Below, in pieces: positions 8,422 to 16,671 of a DNA stretch of 64,000 nt. The translations under genes and the position numbers were made by a program. Origin of the DNA: Nocardia abscessus (lineage in GTDB: Bacteria > Actinomycetota > Actinomycetes > Mycobacteriales > Mycobacteriaceae); the NCBI RefSeq assembly GCF_015477775.1, contig NZ_JADLQO010000023.1, positions 16,357 through 80,356 on the forward strand, written 5' to 3'. The notes under the pieces were generated by a model that saw nothing but the letters and a program-made list of their open reading frames with translations, had not been told where the DNA came from and made no database searches. Position 1 is the stretch's first letter, and each line of letters starts with the position of its first letter.

Positions 8422-10323
8422 CTAGGGAATGTCAGTGGCGCTGGGCCGCGCTGGGTGTGCCGGTGACCGTGGGGAGGTGGGGGAGGTCGAGACCGGCGTG
8501 CGGATCCGGGAACGTCCGTCCGTCGCGGTACGTGCCTGCACGGTCTGCTCGATCCGGCGGTTCCACTGCGTACGGTGTTGCTGCGAGTGGGTTCGGTGGA
8601 ATCTGGCCGAGGTGACGTAGCCGTCGAGCATCGAGCGAAGGTCCGTCCGGACGGACGCGTCCGTGCCCGCTTGTGCGAGCGTGCTGTCCAAGAAGTCCAG
8701 CGCGTGCTCGTATTCGAAGGTGTCGCTTTCGGCGTTCGGCTCGTCGGTGGCGAGGTCGCGGACGTACGTGTCGATGGCGCGCAGGTTGATAGAATCCGCG
8801 TCGTGCGGCGGCCCGTGTTCGTCGTTGACGAATGCGTAGACCGGTATGCCTGCGCTTTCGAGGACGCCGATGAGCAGCGCAGCAACGCCTTCACTGATCG
8901 TCATCCCGGCATGGAAGTCGCGCAGCGTGTCATGGGCGCGGAGGTGGGCCTCGTTGACGAACCGCACGCGCGGCAGGTCTGTTTCGCCGGAGTCGATGGT
9001 CTCGACCATGTGCCGGACGTGCAGGCGTTCCATCCACAGCAAGCCATCACTGTGGTGGAGCTGGTGAAGGATCGTCGCGCGGCGAGCGCACAACTGTCCG
9101 ACCAGCTGGTCTACGTGGTCTCGGAAGCCGGCGGGCGCTGATCCGCTCATCGTCGGGTCTTCGGCCAGGTGCTCAGCGCACTTCTGCAATTCCCGCACCG
9201 CGGCCGCATAGCCGGTCAACGCCGAATCCAGGGCTGGTCGGCTCACCGTGCCCGGCCACAGCGGCGGACAGTCGACGGCGCCGGTGAGGATGGCGTCGCG
9301 CCGAGCGGTCGCGAGTTGCTGATCGGCAGGAGCCAGGACCGCCACTGCCTCCTGGAACACCGGGCCGGTCAGCACCCAGTCGCGGCTGTAGAACAGCTCC
9401 CATCGCGTGGGGTCGAGCGCGATCTCCAGTTCGTCGCGCAAGACGCCTCGCTGATCGGCGCCAGGGTCCACGAGCACCGGCGCGTCGGTGAGCATCTCCA
9501 GGTCGTCGGCCTGCCAGCACAGGTAGTCGAGCACGAACAACGCTCTCGTGCAGTCATAGTCGTCGACACCGGCCGCACGGAGTCGGGTGCGCAACTGGTC
9601 GTGCTCCGGACGCGAGCGGGGGATCACGAGCGTGTCGAGCAGACCGGTACTGGCCGTATCCGGCGGTCGCGCCACCGACAGAATGTGGCGGGCGGCCGCC
9701 AGCGCGGCACGTTCTCGTCGCCACCGCAACGCGTGGCGACGCCATCCCTCTTCGGCTGCGGCGTCGAACGCCGAGTCCACCGTGATCACGCGGGCGTCGA
9801 GATCGATGACCAATCCGTGTTCTCGCCGGTAGCGCTCCAGTACGCCCTCTATCGCCTGCTGTGCTGCCGTCTCATGCCGCCGGGCGACCAGTTCGCCCAG
9901 TGCCGCGGCGAGGTCGTGCTCGCCGGTCAGGTCCCCGATCCCGAGATGGTGGTCGAAGCCATCCGACTCCGTACCAAGATGGGGGGCGGGCGCTTCGTAG
10001 CCGCGATACAGCGCTGCCCACGCCAGCAGACACGCCATCTGCTGGCGTTTCCCGAACAGCCGCGGCTCCTGGGCCAGTACCGGGCCGGAAGCCATCGAGC
10101 TTGCGGCGCACGGTTCGGCCGTCATCGCCGGGCGGTCCTCGGTGGCGGCACCGGCGCGGTACTGCTCGACGGTCCCCGCCTGCGGGGGTTGGCCGCTACG
10201 GGCGGTGGTGGCGGCCGCTGATGTGGTCGGTTCTTGGGGCGAGTGAGGCGCCCGGACGTCGCCGGTGTGCCTCGGCGGCGGGGGTGTTGTGGCGTCGGTG
10301 TCGGCGCCGCGGTGGGAAGTCAT
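8422..10323 (-). CDS. Large hypothetical protein, 633 aa
   Basis: Unrecognised. I place the start at the ATG at 10323, which has AAGGA at 6 nt; an upstream in-frame extension to 10434 overlaps the neighbouring gene and has no ribosome site. Residues 1-70 are proline-, threonine- and alanine-rich and probably disordered. The body is mostly helical, with several His- and acid-rich stretches (FDHHLGIGDLTGEHDLAAAL; ERLHVRHMVETIDSGETDL). The tail is basic and again low-complexity. There are no transmembrane segments or recognisable catalytic motifs. It follows the 135-aa gene after 73 bp and precedes ssb. Confidence 0.8.
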   Translation of the reverse strand: MTSHRGADTDATTPPPPRHTGDVRAPHSPQEPTTSAAATTARSGQPPQAGTVEQYRAGAATEDRPAMTAEPCAASSMASGPVLAQEPRLFGKRQQMACLLAWAALYRGYEAPAPHLGTESDGFDHHLGIGDLTGEHDLAAALGELVARRHETAAQQAIEGVLERYRREHGLVIDLDARVITVDSAFDAAAEEGWRRHALRWRRERAALAAARHILSVARPPDTASTGLLDTLVIPRSRPEHDQLRTRLRAAGVDDYDCTRALFVLDYLCWQADDLEMLTDAPVLVDPGADQRGVLRDELEIALDPTRWELFYSRDWVLTGPVFQEAVAVLAPADQQLATARRDAILTGAVDCPPLWPGTVSRPALDSALTGYAAAVRELQKCAEHLAEDPTMSGSAPAGFRDHVDQLVGQLCARRATILHQLHHSDGLLWMERLHVRHMVETIDSGETDLPRVRFVNEAHLRAHDTLRDFHAGMTISEGVAALLIGVLESAGIPVYAFVNDEHGPPHDADSINLRAIDTYVRDLATDEPNAESDTFEYEHALDFLDSTLAQAGTDASVRTDLRSMLDGYVTSARFHRTHSQQHRTQWNRRIEQTVQARTATDGRSRIRTPVSTSPTSPRSPAHPARPSATDIP

Positions 10324-10396
10324 GCATGGTCCTTGTCGATCGATGCAGCTGCGTTGGTCGGCCGCGGTGGCGTGCCCGCTGAAGGTGGCGGTCGGA

Positions 10397-10804
10397 TCAC
10401 CGCTGGGGAACCTCGTGACCCCAAGGAGGTTCAAGGAGCGCGAGAGCCTCGCGGGTGAGGACGTCGATGATCTTCTGCCAGCTCGCGGCCTTAAGCTCGT
10501 CGTCCTGCCCGTTGGGGCTGGCGATCATGGCCGAGGCGGGATCGGTGGCTTCCCCGGGTGGCCGACCTTGCGGGAAGTGATAGGTCCGGGCCGGGATCTG
10601 CCACAGCCGATACCAACGGTTGTCGGTCTTGTTGAACGCTTCGACGACGAAGTCGCTGTGTGATGGGTAGGTGTTGACGCGCAGTGTGTAGAGCAGGTGC
10701 ACGCCGAAGCGGACGACCCTGACCCGAACCTCATTGACCTGTGCCTTACCTCCGACGATGTCGGCGCTGGTGAGGGTCGGGGCACCTGAACCGGAATCGA
10801 TCAT
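10397..10804 (-). CDS. Hypothetical protein, 135 aa
   Basis: Unrecognised. The ATG at 10804 has AAGGA at 5 nt. The sequence appears to be a small beta-rich domain (VRVRVVRFGVHLLYTLRVNT, then DFVVEAFNKTDNRWYRLWQI) followed by a C-terminal helix (WQKIIDVLTREALALLEPPW). Third positions are strongly G/C, supporting coding. It lies 60 bp downstream of the membrane-protein gene and 73 bp upstream of the 633-aa gene, so an operon is likely. Confidence 0.75.
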   Translation of the reverse strand: MIDSGSGAPTLTSADIVGGKAQVNEVRVRVVRFGVHLLYTLRVNTYPSHSDFVVEAFNKTDNRWYRLWQIPARTYHFPQGRPPGEATDPASAMIASPNGQDDELKAASWQKIIDVLTREALALLEPPWGHEVPQR

Positions 10805-10864
10805 GAAAATCCTTCGTTCATCGAGATGACCGCCGAGAGGCCGGAGTCGGCGGAATCTGGTGGG

Positions 10865-11350
10865 TCAGAGACTGGATGGGTCCGCGTCGCCGCGGGACGA
10901 GCAAGGACAGGCGGAGCTGCGGTGTTCTCGATCGGCCCACACACGCAGGCCGTCGGCGGCGATGGTCGCGATGAAGATCCAGATGATGAACACCGCGACG
11001 GTGGCTGGAACGATGGCGACGCACACCGCGGCCAAGAGCATCGCAAGGTACAGCGCCACCCAGACACGACGGAAAACGTCCTCCATGATGTGCAAGCGGC
11101 GACCGGTCCGCAGCTGCCGCGGACTGGGTGCGAGGAATCGCGCGGGCGCGCACTTGCGGCACCGCGCCGTGTCGCGGTGGCGGAAGTACAGGACCGGCGC
11201 TGCCGCCGGCAAGGGAATGCAGGCCAGCCACACGTAGGCGTGTACGCGAAGATAGACCGACATGGTCGCGATGCCCGCCGCGATGAGCAGAATCTCCGGG
11301 CAAGCACGGCTGATCAGGCAGCCCAGATCCCCGCCCGAGGGACGCCTCAC
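10865..11350 (-). CDS. Small membrane protein with CxxC motif (start uncertain)
   Basis: This frame, and not the two others open here, carries two hydrophobic regions: EILLIAAGIATMSVYLRVHA with YVWLACIPLPAAAPVLYF, and VWVALYLAMLLAAVCVAIVP running into AVFIIWIFIATIAA. Between them is a cytoplasmic-looking loop with RCRKC. That predicts a protein with about four membrane passes. The start is doubtful: GTG at 11350 keeps the first hydrophobic segment; ATG at 11263 would lose half of it. No strong ribosome site was found. Function unknown. Confidence 0.6.
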   Translation of the reverse strand: MRRPSGGDLGCLISRACPEILLIAAGIATMSVYLRVHAYVWLACIPLPAAAPVLYFRHRDTARCRKCAPARFLAPSPRQLRTGRRLHIMEDVFRRVWVALYLAMLLAAVCVAIVPATVAVFIIWIFIATIAADGLRVWADREHRSSACPCSSRGDADPSSL

Positions 11351-11558
11351 GCGAGATCCGCTGCGGCAGAAGGATACACAGGAGAAGAAAACAGCACGAC
11401 AATCGGGGCCTTTCGATAGCAGAGGAAGCCCGCACACAGGCCTGCGCTTCCCAGCACGCAGGCACACACCCGCGGTGCAATGGATTGGTGGCGGCAACCA
11501 CGAGCAGTGCGCCAATGTTGACGGATCCGGTATCCATCACTGGTGCAGGCGGTGGAGG

Positions 11559-12179
11559 CTAGGAGACCACAGTGGTGGCCGGGATCAGCGTTGGAAGCGA
11601 CACGGCCGGTTGGGAAGCCTGACGGATGCGGGCCGCGAACTCGGCCAAGGCGCGCGCCGACCAGTCACCATGCGCTGCAAGCATCTCCAGCAGAGATGCG
11701 TCCTGGCGAGCGAGATCGTGCGGCGGCGGGTCGTCGAAGTACAGTGCGCGGTGCACGCCGACACCACGCTTGTCGTAGGTCGTGATCTGAATGTGGTCCT
11801 CACGGCAGTGGCCGAAGCCTCGGATGTGGATGCGGGCGGCGGCGCGGCGGTCGATGAGGAAACGGTGCGCGGCGTCGAACTCACTGCCCTCGTGCGGGTG
11901 GGCGGTGGTGCCGAGCCCGCCGCCGGCGCTCAACGCCACAGCGAACCCTTCACCGCAGTCGCTGTGCCAGTACCGCGCGCCCGGCCGGATATCGGAGTCA
12001 TCGACGCTCATTCCGGGCAGCACGGTGACCGCATTGCCAGCCAGCCAGTGCTCGACATACACAAGGCGCCGCTGCTGGGCCAGCATTTGTTCCACACGAC
12101 CCCACACCGCGGCGAGGACACCGGGTGCGGTGTAGGCGGTGAACTCCTGCTGCCGGGCACGGTCGGCGATCGGCATCAC
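11559..12179 (-). CDS. Hypothetical protein, 206 aa
   Basis: Unrecognised. Starts at GTG 12179 with AAGGGG at 8 nt (an ATG follows immediately). The gene begins 5 bp after the stop of the DUF4314 gene, so the two are probably translated together. Histidine and aspartate residues cluster in the middle (YWHSDCGEGFAVAL; TTAHPHEGSEFDAAH; HIRGFGHCREDHIQI), which might bind metal. The C-terminus is a plain helix. No known domain was identified. Confidence 0.75.
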   Translation of the reverse strand: MMPIADRARQQEFTAYTAPGVLAAVWGRVEQMLAQQRRLVYVEHWLAGNAVTVLPGMSVDDSDIRPGARYWHSDCGEGFAVALSAGGGLGTTAHPHEGSEFDAAHRFLIDRRAAARIHIRGFGHCREDHIQITTYDKRGVGVHRALYFDDPPPHDLARQDASLLEMLAAHGDWSARALAEFAARIRQASQPAVSLPTLIPATTVVS

Positions 12180-12184
12180 GGCAG

Positions 12185-12427
12185 CTACCCCTTGCTGAGA
12201 TCGGGCATGTCGCCGCTGCTGACAGGCCCGACTTCGGCGGGGATGATCTCGAACGGGTCGGTCTCGAGCAGCATCAACCTGCGCCCGTTATCCCAGCGGA
12301 CATCGATCTGGCGGACGGCCGGGTCGAGACGTTTCACCGTGCCGGTGGCATCGATCTCGAGGGGATACTTTTCCTCGGGCATGGTTCCGGTGATTCGGAC
12401 ACGGTCACCGATATCGGGCCAGGGCAT
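12185..12427 (-). CDS. DUF4314-domain protein, 80 aa
   Basis: Small protein of the DUF4314 type: a single SH3-like barrel seen in many actinobacterial plasmids and phages, function unknown. The pattern is visible as IGDRVRITGTM, then ATGTVKRLD, then VRWDNGRRLMLLETDPFEII, which matches the family's glycine-turn, WDNG and terminal LxxxDxFxII positions. Start at ATG 12427 with AAGGAG upstream. It is followed after 5 bp by the 206-aa gene. The family is recognised from pattern, with no search run. Confidence 0.8.
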   Translation of the reverse strand: MPWPDIGDRVRITGTMPEEKYPLEIDATGTVKRLDPAVRQIDVRWDNGRRLMLLETDPFEIIPAEVGPVSSGDMPDLSKG

Positions 12428-12457
12428 GGGGCAACTCCTTGAGGATCTATGGACGGA

Positions 12458-12928
12458 TCACTCGCTGGTGACCAGCGGGGGACGGTGGCTCATGGCGCAG
12501 CTGTCGCGCAGTCCCCTCCAGGCTTCGCGTGTGCTGGTTGAGTGGTCGCGGGCGTGGAGGCGAACCAACGCCGGCACGTTCTCGTCTTCGGGTGCGTGCA
12601 GTGCGGCATAGACGGTTTCGTTGATCTCGGCGCGGTCTGCGCTGAGTGGGGTGTTGGCGGCCTGCACGCGTACGCAGCGAGGTGATCCCGGGTCGATGTA
12701 GACCGGAACGAGGCACCACGTCTGGTCACGGTGCGCACCGACGGTGATGGTGGCCAGCGCATACAGCGGGTACGGGCTGTCGGCGGCGAGCGCAGGTGTC
12801 AGTTCGTCGAACAACGGAACGTGCACGCGTGGCTCCGGGTGCACGGAGATGACGCGCATGTGCCCGACGATGAGGATGTGGTCGTTACTGGCGGTGAGGC
12901 GTGCGCGGTAATGGCCATAAATGTCCAT
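12458..12928 (-). CDS. Hypothetical protein, 156 aa
   Basis: Unrecognised. I take the ATG at 12928, which has AAAGGAG 8 nt upstream; a longer frame to 13084 has no ribosome site. The first 90 residues look beta-rich (HYRARLTASNDHILIVGHMR; YALATITVGAHRDQTWCLVP), the remainder helical (RAEINETVYAALHAPEDENV). It is the first gene of the run 12928 to 10397. Its promoter should lie in the gene-free stretch upstream. Confidence 0.75.
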   Translation of the reverse strand: MDIYGHYRARLTASNDHILIVGHMRVISVHPEPRVHVPLFDELTPALAADSPYPLYALATITVGAHRDQTWCLVPVYIDPGSPRCVRVQAANTPLSADRAEINETVYAALHAPEDENVPALVRLHARDHSTSTREAWRGLRDSCAMSHRPPLVTSE

Positions 12929-13610
12929 CGAGAGTTCTCCTTTCCACGGCCGCACGATGCGGCGGCGATGATTACGTAGACGGCGACCGGACAGCAGTGA
13001 CCGCCCCGGCCTCGGAATAAGACCGCGGCGGGACGGGAGTGGAGGGGAGGGAAGGGAGGCGGTCACCGCGGAATGGCGGCACACCGAAACCGGATGCGGC
13101 CGCTCGGAATATCCGCACCGGCTTCAGGCGACCGGCGAGCTTATGGCCCGCCTGCACTCACTCACCGCTGCCGCGGTGCGGAGGCGTGTTCGATGGCATA
13201 GAGGTTGTCTGAAGTGATATCGGGCCCCGAGCGTGAGCGACGCGAACGCGGCTCGGGGCGCGCAGACGTGGGCGGGGCTGATGTGGATGGTTAGTGCGCG
13301 GCTGCTGTCGTGACCACGGTTGTCGGCCTCGACACGGCTCCCACTGCTGCCGTATCGGCGAGCGAACCTCTCGGCGCTACGGCCCGGGTGATTCACCAGC
13401 GCTTGCATTGACCCCGGTGATCGGGAGTGTGTTGAGGTACGGGACGTCGGAAGCCGCCAGTAGCAATGGGGTTCAGTGCCAGCGGCGCGAAGGCTGCTCG
13501 CGAGGAGGTCTTTCTACTCCGAAAAGGTGATCAACCTCGCCCGTTCGTAAGTGTCGACGTCACTTTGGGAGCAGAAAGCTGAATCCCCGTCCGAGAAGGC
13601 GAGATATCAC
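12929..13610. other. Gene-free stretch, 682 bp
   Basis: No gene is supported here. An inverted repeat gtgaccgcc/ggcggtcac (12997-13005 with 13058-13066) flanks a purine-rich loop. Another, gccccgagc/gctcggggc (13224-13232 with 13251-13259), is terminator-like. Open frames in this stretch lack ribosome sites and have arginine/proline-rich shadow composition. Confidence 0.5.
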
Positions 13611-13982
13611 TCAGGTTGACAGGTCCTGTTCTGCGATGATGACGACGTGGGGGAAATAGCGGAAAATCGGCGCATTCTCCTGCTCATCCGGATTGTCGCA
13701 ATTGTCCACATACCCGCCTTCGGTGAGGCGGCTCAGTTTATGCCCAGATATCTGCGCCAGTGCGATCATGAACTGTGTCACCGCCTCCGCGCTGTCGGCT
13801 GTCACCTCGATACCCGCGGCCTTGTCGTGATCGTCGGGCGGGACACTAAGAATGCGAGCGTGCTCAGTCGCGGACTATTCCAGGGCAAAGCGGATATGAC
13901 GGCCGGTGATCTCGAAATACTCCGCCGCAGCTGCTTCGGGCACTTCGATGGGCTCTGGGCTGATGGAGGGCTCTACGAACAT
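13611..13982 (-). pseudogene. Small gene interrupted by an in-frame TAG
   Basis: An ATG at 13982 preceded by AGGAG opens a frame of 35 codons (ending GRHIRFALE) that meets TAG at 13875-13877. The same frame then stays open for 87 more codons (SATEHARILSVPPDD onward, ending IIAEQDLST). Both halves have coding-like third positions. The simplest reading is one protein of about 123 residues with a nonsense mutation. Alternatives are two genes (the second from GTG 13805) or amber read-through. The whole product is unrecognised. Confidence 0.6.
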
Positions 13983-14421
13983 CGCGGTGGCTCCTTTCGC
14001 TGCGGCCGAAGGTCCACGCGATGGCGGACGGGCGTGAGTTTCGCTTCTCTGTTACGCGGGCTGGCCGATTTGAGCGAGGCAGATTAGTCGCGGCGCAATG
14101 GACATCCAGGTCGCCGGTCCGATGGGGACCTGGTGTCCTGGGTTCTCGGCAGCGCCGCTACCACGTCGCTGGCACAGAGGGCGGCACACGCGTGGGTGAG
14201 GCGCACACGGGTTCAGGCACATCACGGCTGCCGCATCGGGTCGAAGATTCATCGCCACTACGGGCGGATCAACGCCGGAACTGCTGGCTATGCCCGACCG
14301 AGGGGTAGGAAAGCCACTCCTGCGCAGCGACGTCCAACGTCGTCGCTGGCTCACACGCCCCTGATATAGCGGCTCGGCGCCGCGCCGTGGAGCTATCCGC
14401 ATCGAGGGCTACCGCAGGGGT
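13983..14421. other. Gene-free stretch
   Basis: I see no supported gene. The frames that are open here are arginine/serine-rich shadows without ribosome sites. The left part should carry the promoter for the interrupted gene at 13982. Confidence 0.4.
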
Positions 14422-14487
14422 GATTCACCGGCCCGGCCCGCGCCAAAGGCAGGGGACAGGCTGGCTCCGGGCCGGGGCCGGTGAATC
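14422..14487 (-). terminator. GC-rich hairpin after the HAD-like gene
   Basis: gattcaccggcccggcccg (14422-14440) pairs with cgggccggggccggtgaatc (14468-14487), a 19-bp stem with a single-base bulge and a 27-nt loop. It sits 4 bp past the stop of the gene at 14491, on the minus strand. Probable terminator. Confidence 0.65.
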
Positions 14488-14490
14488 TAT

Positions 14491-15042
14491 TCAGGTGGCT
14501 TGTGCTGCGGCGATCATCCTCGCCCAGGACTCGAGGATGTCGAAGTCGCGCCCACACAGACCCACGCGAGGGTCGACATGGTGCAGCAACGCCTGCCCAT
14601 CGTGGTAGTAGCCGACGAAATCCCGGTCGCGTTCACTGATTTCGTCGTCGATCCACGCGAAAGGCCTGCCCGCCGCGTGAGACACAAGATGGCGTGTTTT
14701 CCAGAAAGTTTGCTCCGGTCCGGCGTCGTACATGGTGGGCCAGGCCACCACCGGCAGCTCCGGGAGACCGACCTTCGGGGCGATCCAGGTGTTCGCTTCC
14801 TCAGACCAGCTCGTCGCCCACGTCAGCTCGTAGAGTTCGGCCAGCCGAAGCAACTGGCGACCATGCTCAGGGTTGAGCCAGACTCGCAACTTCACCCGCC
14901 GCGCAGGTTCTCCCGGGTACCGGGAGCACCTGCTGTCGGTCAGCTTCCGGAAGGTCTCGTAGCCGGCGGGGCGGCGCTCACGTTTGGCGGCGTAGGGGTT
15001 GAGCGGCCCATCCACGTCGATGTACAACCGAGGCAGAGTCAC
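14491..15042 (-). CDS. HAD-superfamily-like phosphohydrolase, 183 aa
   Basis: Predicted HAD-fold phosphatase. Motif I is visible as LYIDVDGPLNPY near the N-terminus (the DxDG arrangement), motif II as TWATSW around residue 75, and the acidic motif IV as FAWIDDE around residue 130. It is a minimal HAD with a small cap and no membrane segment. The start is GTG 15042 with GAAGGAG at 7 nt, overlapping the zinc-finger gene's stop by 4 bp (GTGA), so the two are translationally coupled. The substrate is unknown. The P-loop kinase at 18943 is a possible functional partner, but that is speculative. Confidence 0.75.
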   Translation of the reverse strand: MTLPRLYIDVDGPLNPYAAKRERRPAGYETFRKLTDSRCSRYPGEPARRVKLRVWLNPEHGRQLLRLAELYELTWATSWSEEANTWIAPKVGLPELPVVAWPTMYDAGPEQTFWKTRHLVSHAAGRPFAWIDDEISERDRDFVGYYHDGQALLHHVDPRVGLCGRDFDILESWARMIAAAQAT

Positions 15043-15476
15043 TTTGAATCTCCTTCTCCTGTAACCGAAGAGCGCGCCTGTGTCGGTCGGCCGGGAACGT
15101 CGTCGTTACCGGACACGTTGTCCGGTGACGGAGTTGTGGGGCGCAGGAAGCGACGTTTTCGGCGAGCCGCGGCGGCGGCAGGGTCCTGGCGACTAGGGCG
15201 GCTGCGCAGCAACCGGCGCCGCGGCGTCGTAGGCGGTTGGTTTCCGGTAGCGAGTGCGTCCGGTTTGGCGGTGTTGATACGGATCGGGTGCAGCAGTCGC
15301 AGCTCGTGCCGCTGACCTGCGACATCGACGCGTGTGCAGGGTTGTCCGACCGCGGCCCGGCACTGCTTGTACGGGCAGATAATGGTCAGTCCGAGCTGCC
15401 GTAGGTGAAGGTCCTCCTCGAGAAGGCGGACACGATCTCCACGCGGCAGCGGCCTCACGGTAGTGGTGGCAGGCAT
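15039..15476 (-). CDS. Small zinc-finger-like protein, 145 aa
   Basis: The first 65 residues carry CPYKQCRAAVGQPC followed by histidines (GQRHELRLLH), a short zinc-binding module found in many actinophage and plasmid proteins with the form CPxxxC...GxPC...H. The rest is a basic, proline/serine/arginine-rich low-complexity tail. Start ATG 15476; the upstream AGGATCGGA is a weak ribosome site. The stop overlaps the next gene's GTG by 4 bp. It probably binds nucleic acid; the exact role is unknown. Confidence 0.7.
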   Translation of the reverse strand: MPATTTVRPLPRGDRVRLLEEDLHLRQLGLTIICPYKQCRAAVGQPCTRVDVAGQRHELRLLHPIRINTAKPDALATGNQPPTTPRRRLLRSRPSRQDPAAAAARRKRRFLRPTTPSPDNVSGNDDVPGRPTQARSSVTGEGDSK

Positions 15477-16009
15477 AGTCGATCCGATCCTGAAAGGGGT
15501 GTTCGAGCGACGGGTCTCGGCCGCGCCACAGAGGCAGCGCGCCTACCCGATGTGGCCGACCTCGCGCAGATCCGGTCGATCACGAGCCGGGGCTCCTTCA
15601 CCAATCGAACCGCGCGTGCGCGTAGGCAGTCCGTGGCGCTGGGGAAATGCCCAGCGCCACCTGGGGCGGCCAGTCGATTGCTTCGGCGGGCACCGCGCAG
15701 GGTGTCGGTGTGGCGGCGGTGGGCGTGGATGGAGATGACGGGACGCGCACGGGATGCGGTCGTGACAACCCCAGCCACACCACGACTGCCGTGCGCAGAG
15801 GTCGAGGACCGCCGTTAGAGAGGCCCGGTCCGACGCCGGGAACGCGGGCATCCGTGTCGACCATCGAAACACGTACGGTGCATCGCGCAGCGCGGATCCA
15901 GATTTGGGTGCGGGGTCAGCGCTGGCGTCAGGGCGCGTCAGGGGTCAAGCGCCGTAGGCTGTGGGTAGGGGACTGGCAAGGTGATGATCTGGTCAGTCAG
16001 GAGTGGAAG
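15477..16009. other. Intergenic stretch between divergent genes, with a strong hairpin
   Basis: This separates the minus-strand zinc-finger gene from the plus-strand HTH gene and should carry both promoters. It contains a perfect hairpin, gtggcgctggg/cccagcgccac (15633-15643 with 15650-15660, 6-nt loop), possibly a terminator or attenuator. A minus-strand 88-codon frame (15598-15864) was considered but lacks a ribosome site. Confidence 0.45.
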
Positions 16010-16594
16010 ATGGAAGGCACAACCGCGCCGCGGAGCGGAGGGCGGCGGCGTCCGATCGTGGTATCGCAGAGACTCGAGAATCGGCGAACTCGCCGTATGG
16101 AACGCCATGCTGTCGCACGGGAACGTTTGGCGCGAATCGATGCTGCGGATCGGCAGTTCACCAACGCGTGGGAGTCGATCATGGTGGCTGAGGAATCGCT
16201 CGCGCAGGAAATCGCTGCGCTGCAACAGCGCATCGAGAATGCGCGCGCACGAACTGCCACCCTGATCGACGGGCATCGCCGTCAGCAAGCGGAGGCGGCG
16301 GCCGCGATCCGCCGTGAAGGGTGCAGCGTGAACGAGGTGGCCGACATTCTCGATATCAGTCCGAAAGAGGTGCGCCAGCTGATCGCCGAGGCTCGCTTGC
16401 CCACCGATTTCGACTCGACAGCAGCCGGTGGGCACCATTCCAGTGACGTATCAGTGCAGCCGACGGAGGTGGGGGGTGCTGCGGCCGACCAGGACGCGTT
16501 AGCGCAGGGCGCACCACGGAAGCCACGGCAGGCAATAGAGCCGAGGTTCGATCCGCCGGAGACTTACACATCAGATGAGGCTGGGGGCTCGTGA
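16010..16594 (+). CDS. Coiled-coil protein with helix-turn-helix, 194 aa
   Basis: One of the few plus-strand genes. The start is ATG 16010 with AGGAG at 6 nt; the longer upstream frame has no support. Residues 20-100 are a charged, probably coiled-coil segment (QRLENRRTRRMERHAVARER; EESLAQEIAALQQRIENARA). Residues 102-128 form a helix-turn-helix-like unit (GCSVNEVADILDISPKEVRQ). The C-terminal 65 residues are disordered and acidic. It is probably a DNA-binding regulator or nucleoid-type protein acting as a dimer. It lies convergent with the NADAR-SLOG gene. No specific family recognised. Confidence 0.75.
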   Translation: MEGTTAPRSGGRRRPIVVSQRLENRRTRRMERHAVARERLARIDAADRQFTNAWESIMVAEESLAQEIAALQQRIENARARTATLIDGHRRQQAEAAAAIRREGCSVNEVADILDISPKEVRQLIAEARLPTDFDSTAAGGHHSSDVSVQPTEVGGAAADQDALAQGAPRKPRQAIEPRFDPPETYTSDEAGGS

Positions 16595-16671
16595 ATTGGT
16601 AGAGCGATCGGTTCGCTGACGCGCGACAGGACGGGCGGAAAGAGGAACTGCGGCTGCGCTGCCGCGCCGGG

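Noticed and set aside
11262..12611. 449-codon plus-strand frame
   Set aside because: Overlaps several minus-strand genes with ribosome sites (DUF4314 and neighbours); shadow composition.
15598..15864. 88-codon minus-strand frame upstream of the zinc-finger gene
   Set aside because: No ribosome site, and the hairpin at 15633-15660 lies within it; a real gene is possible but unsupported.
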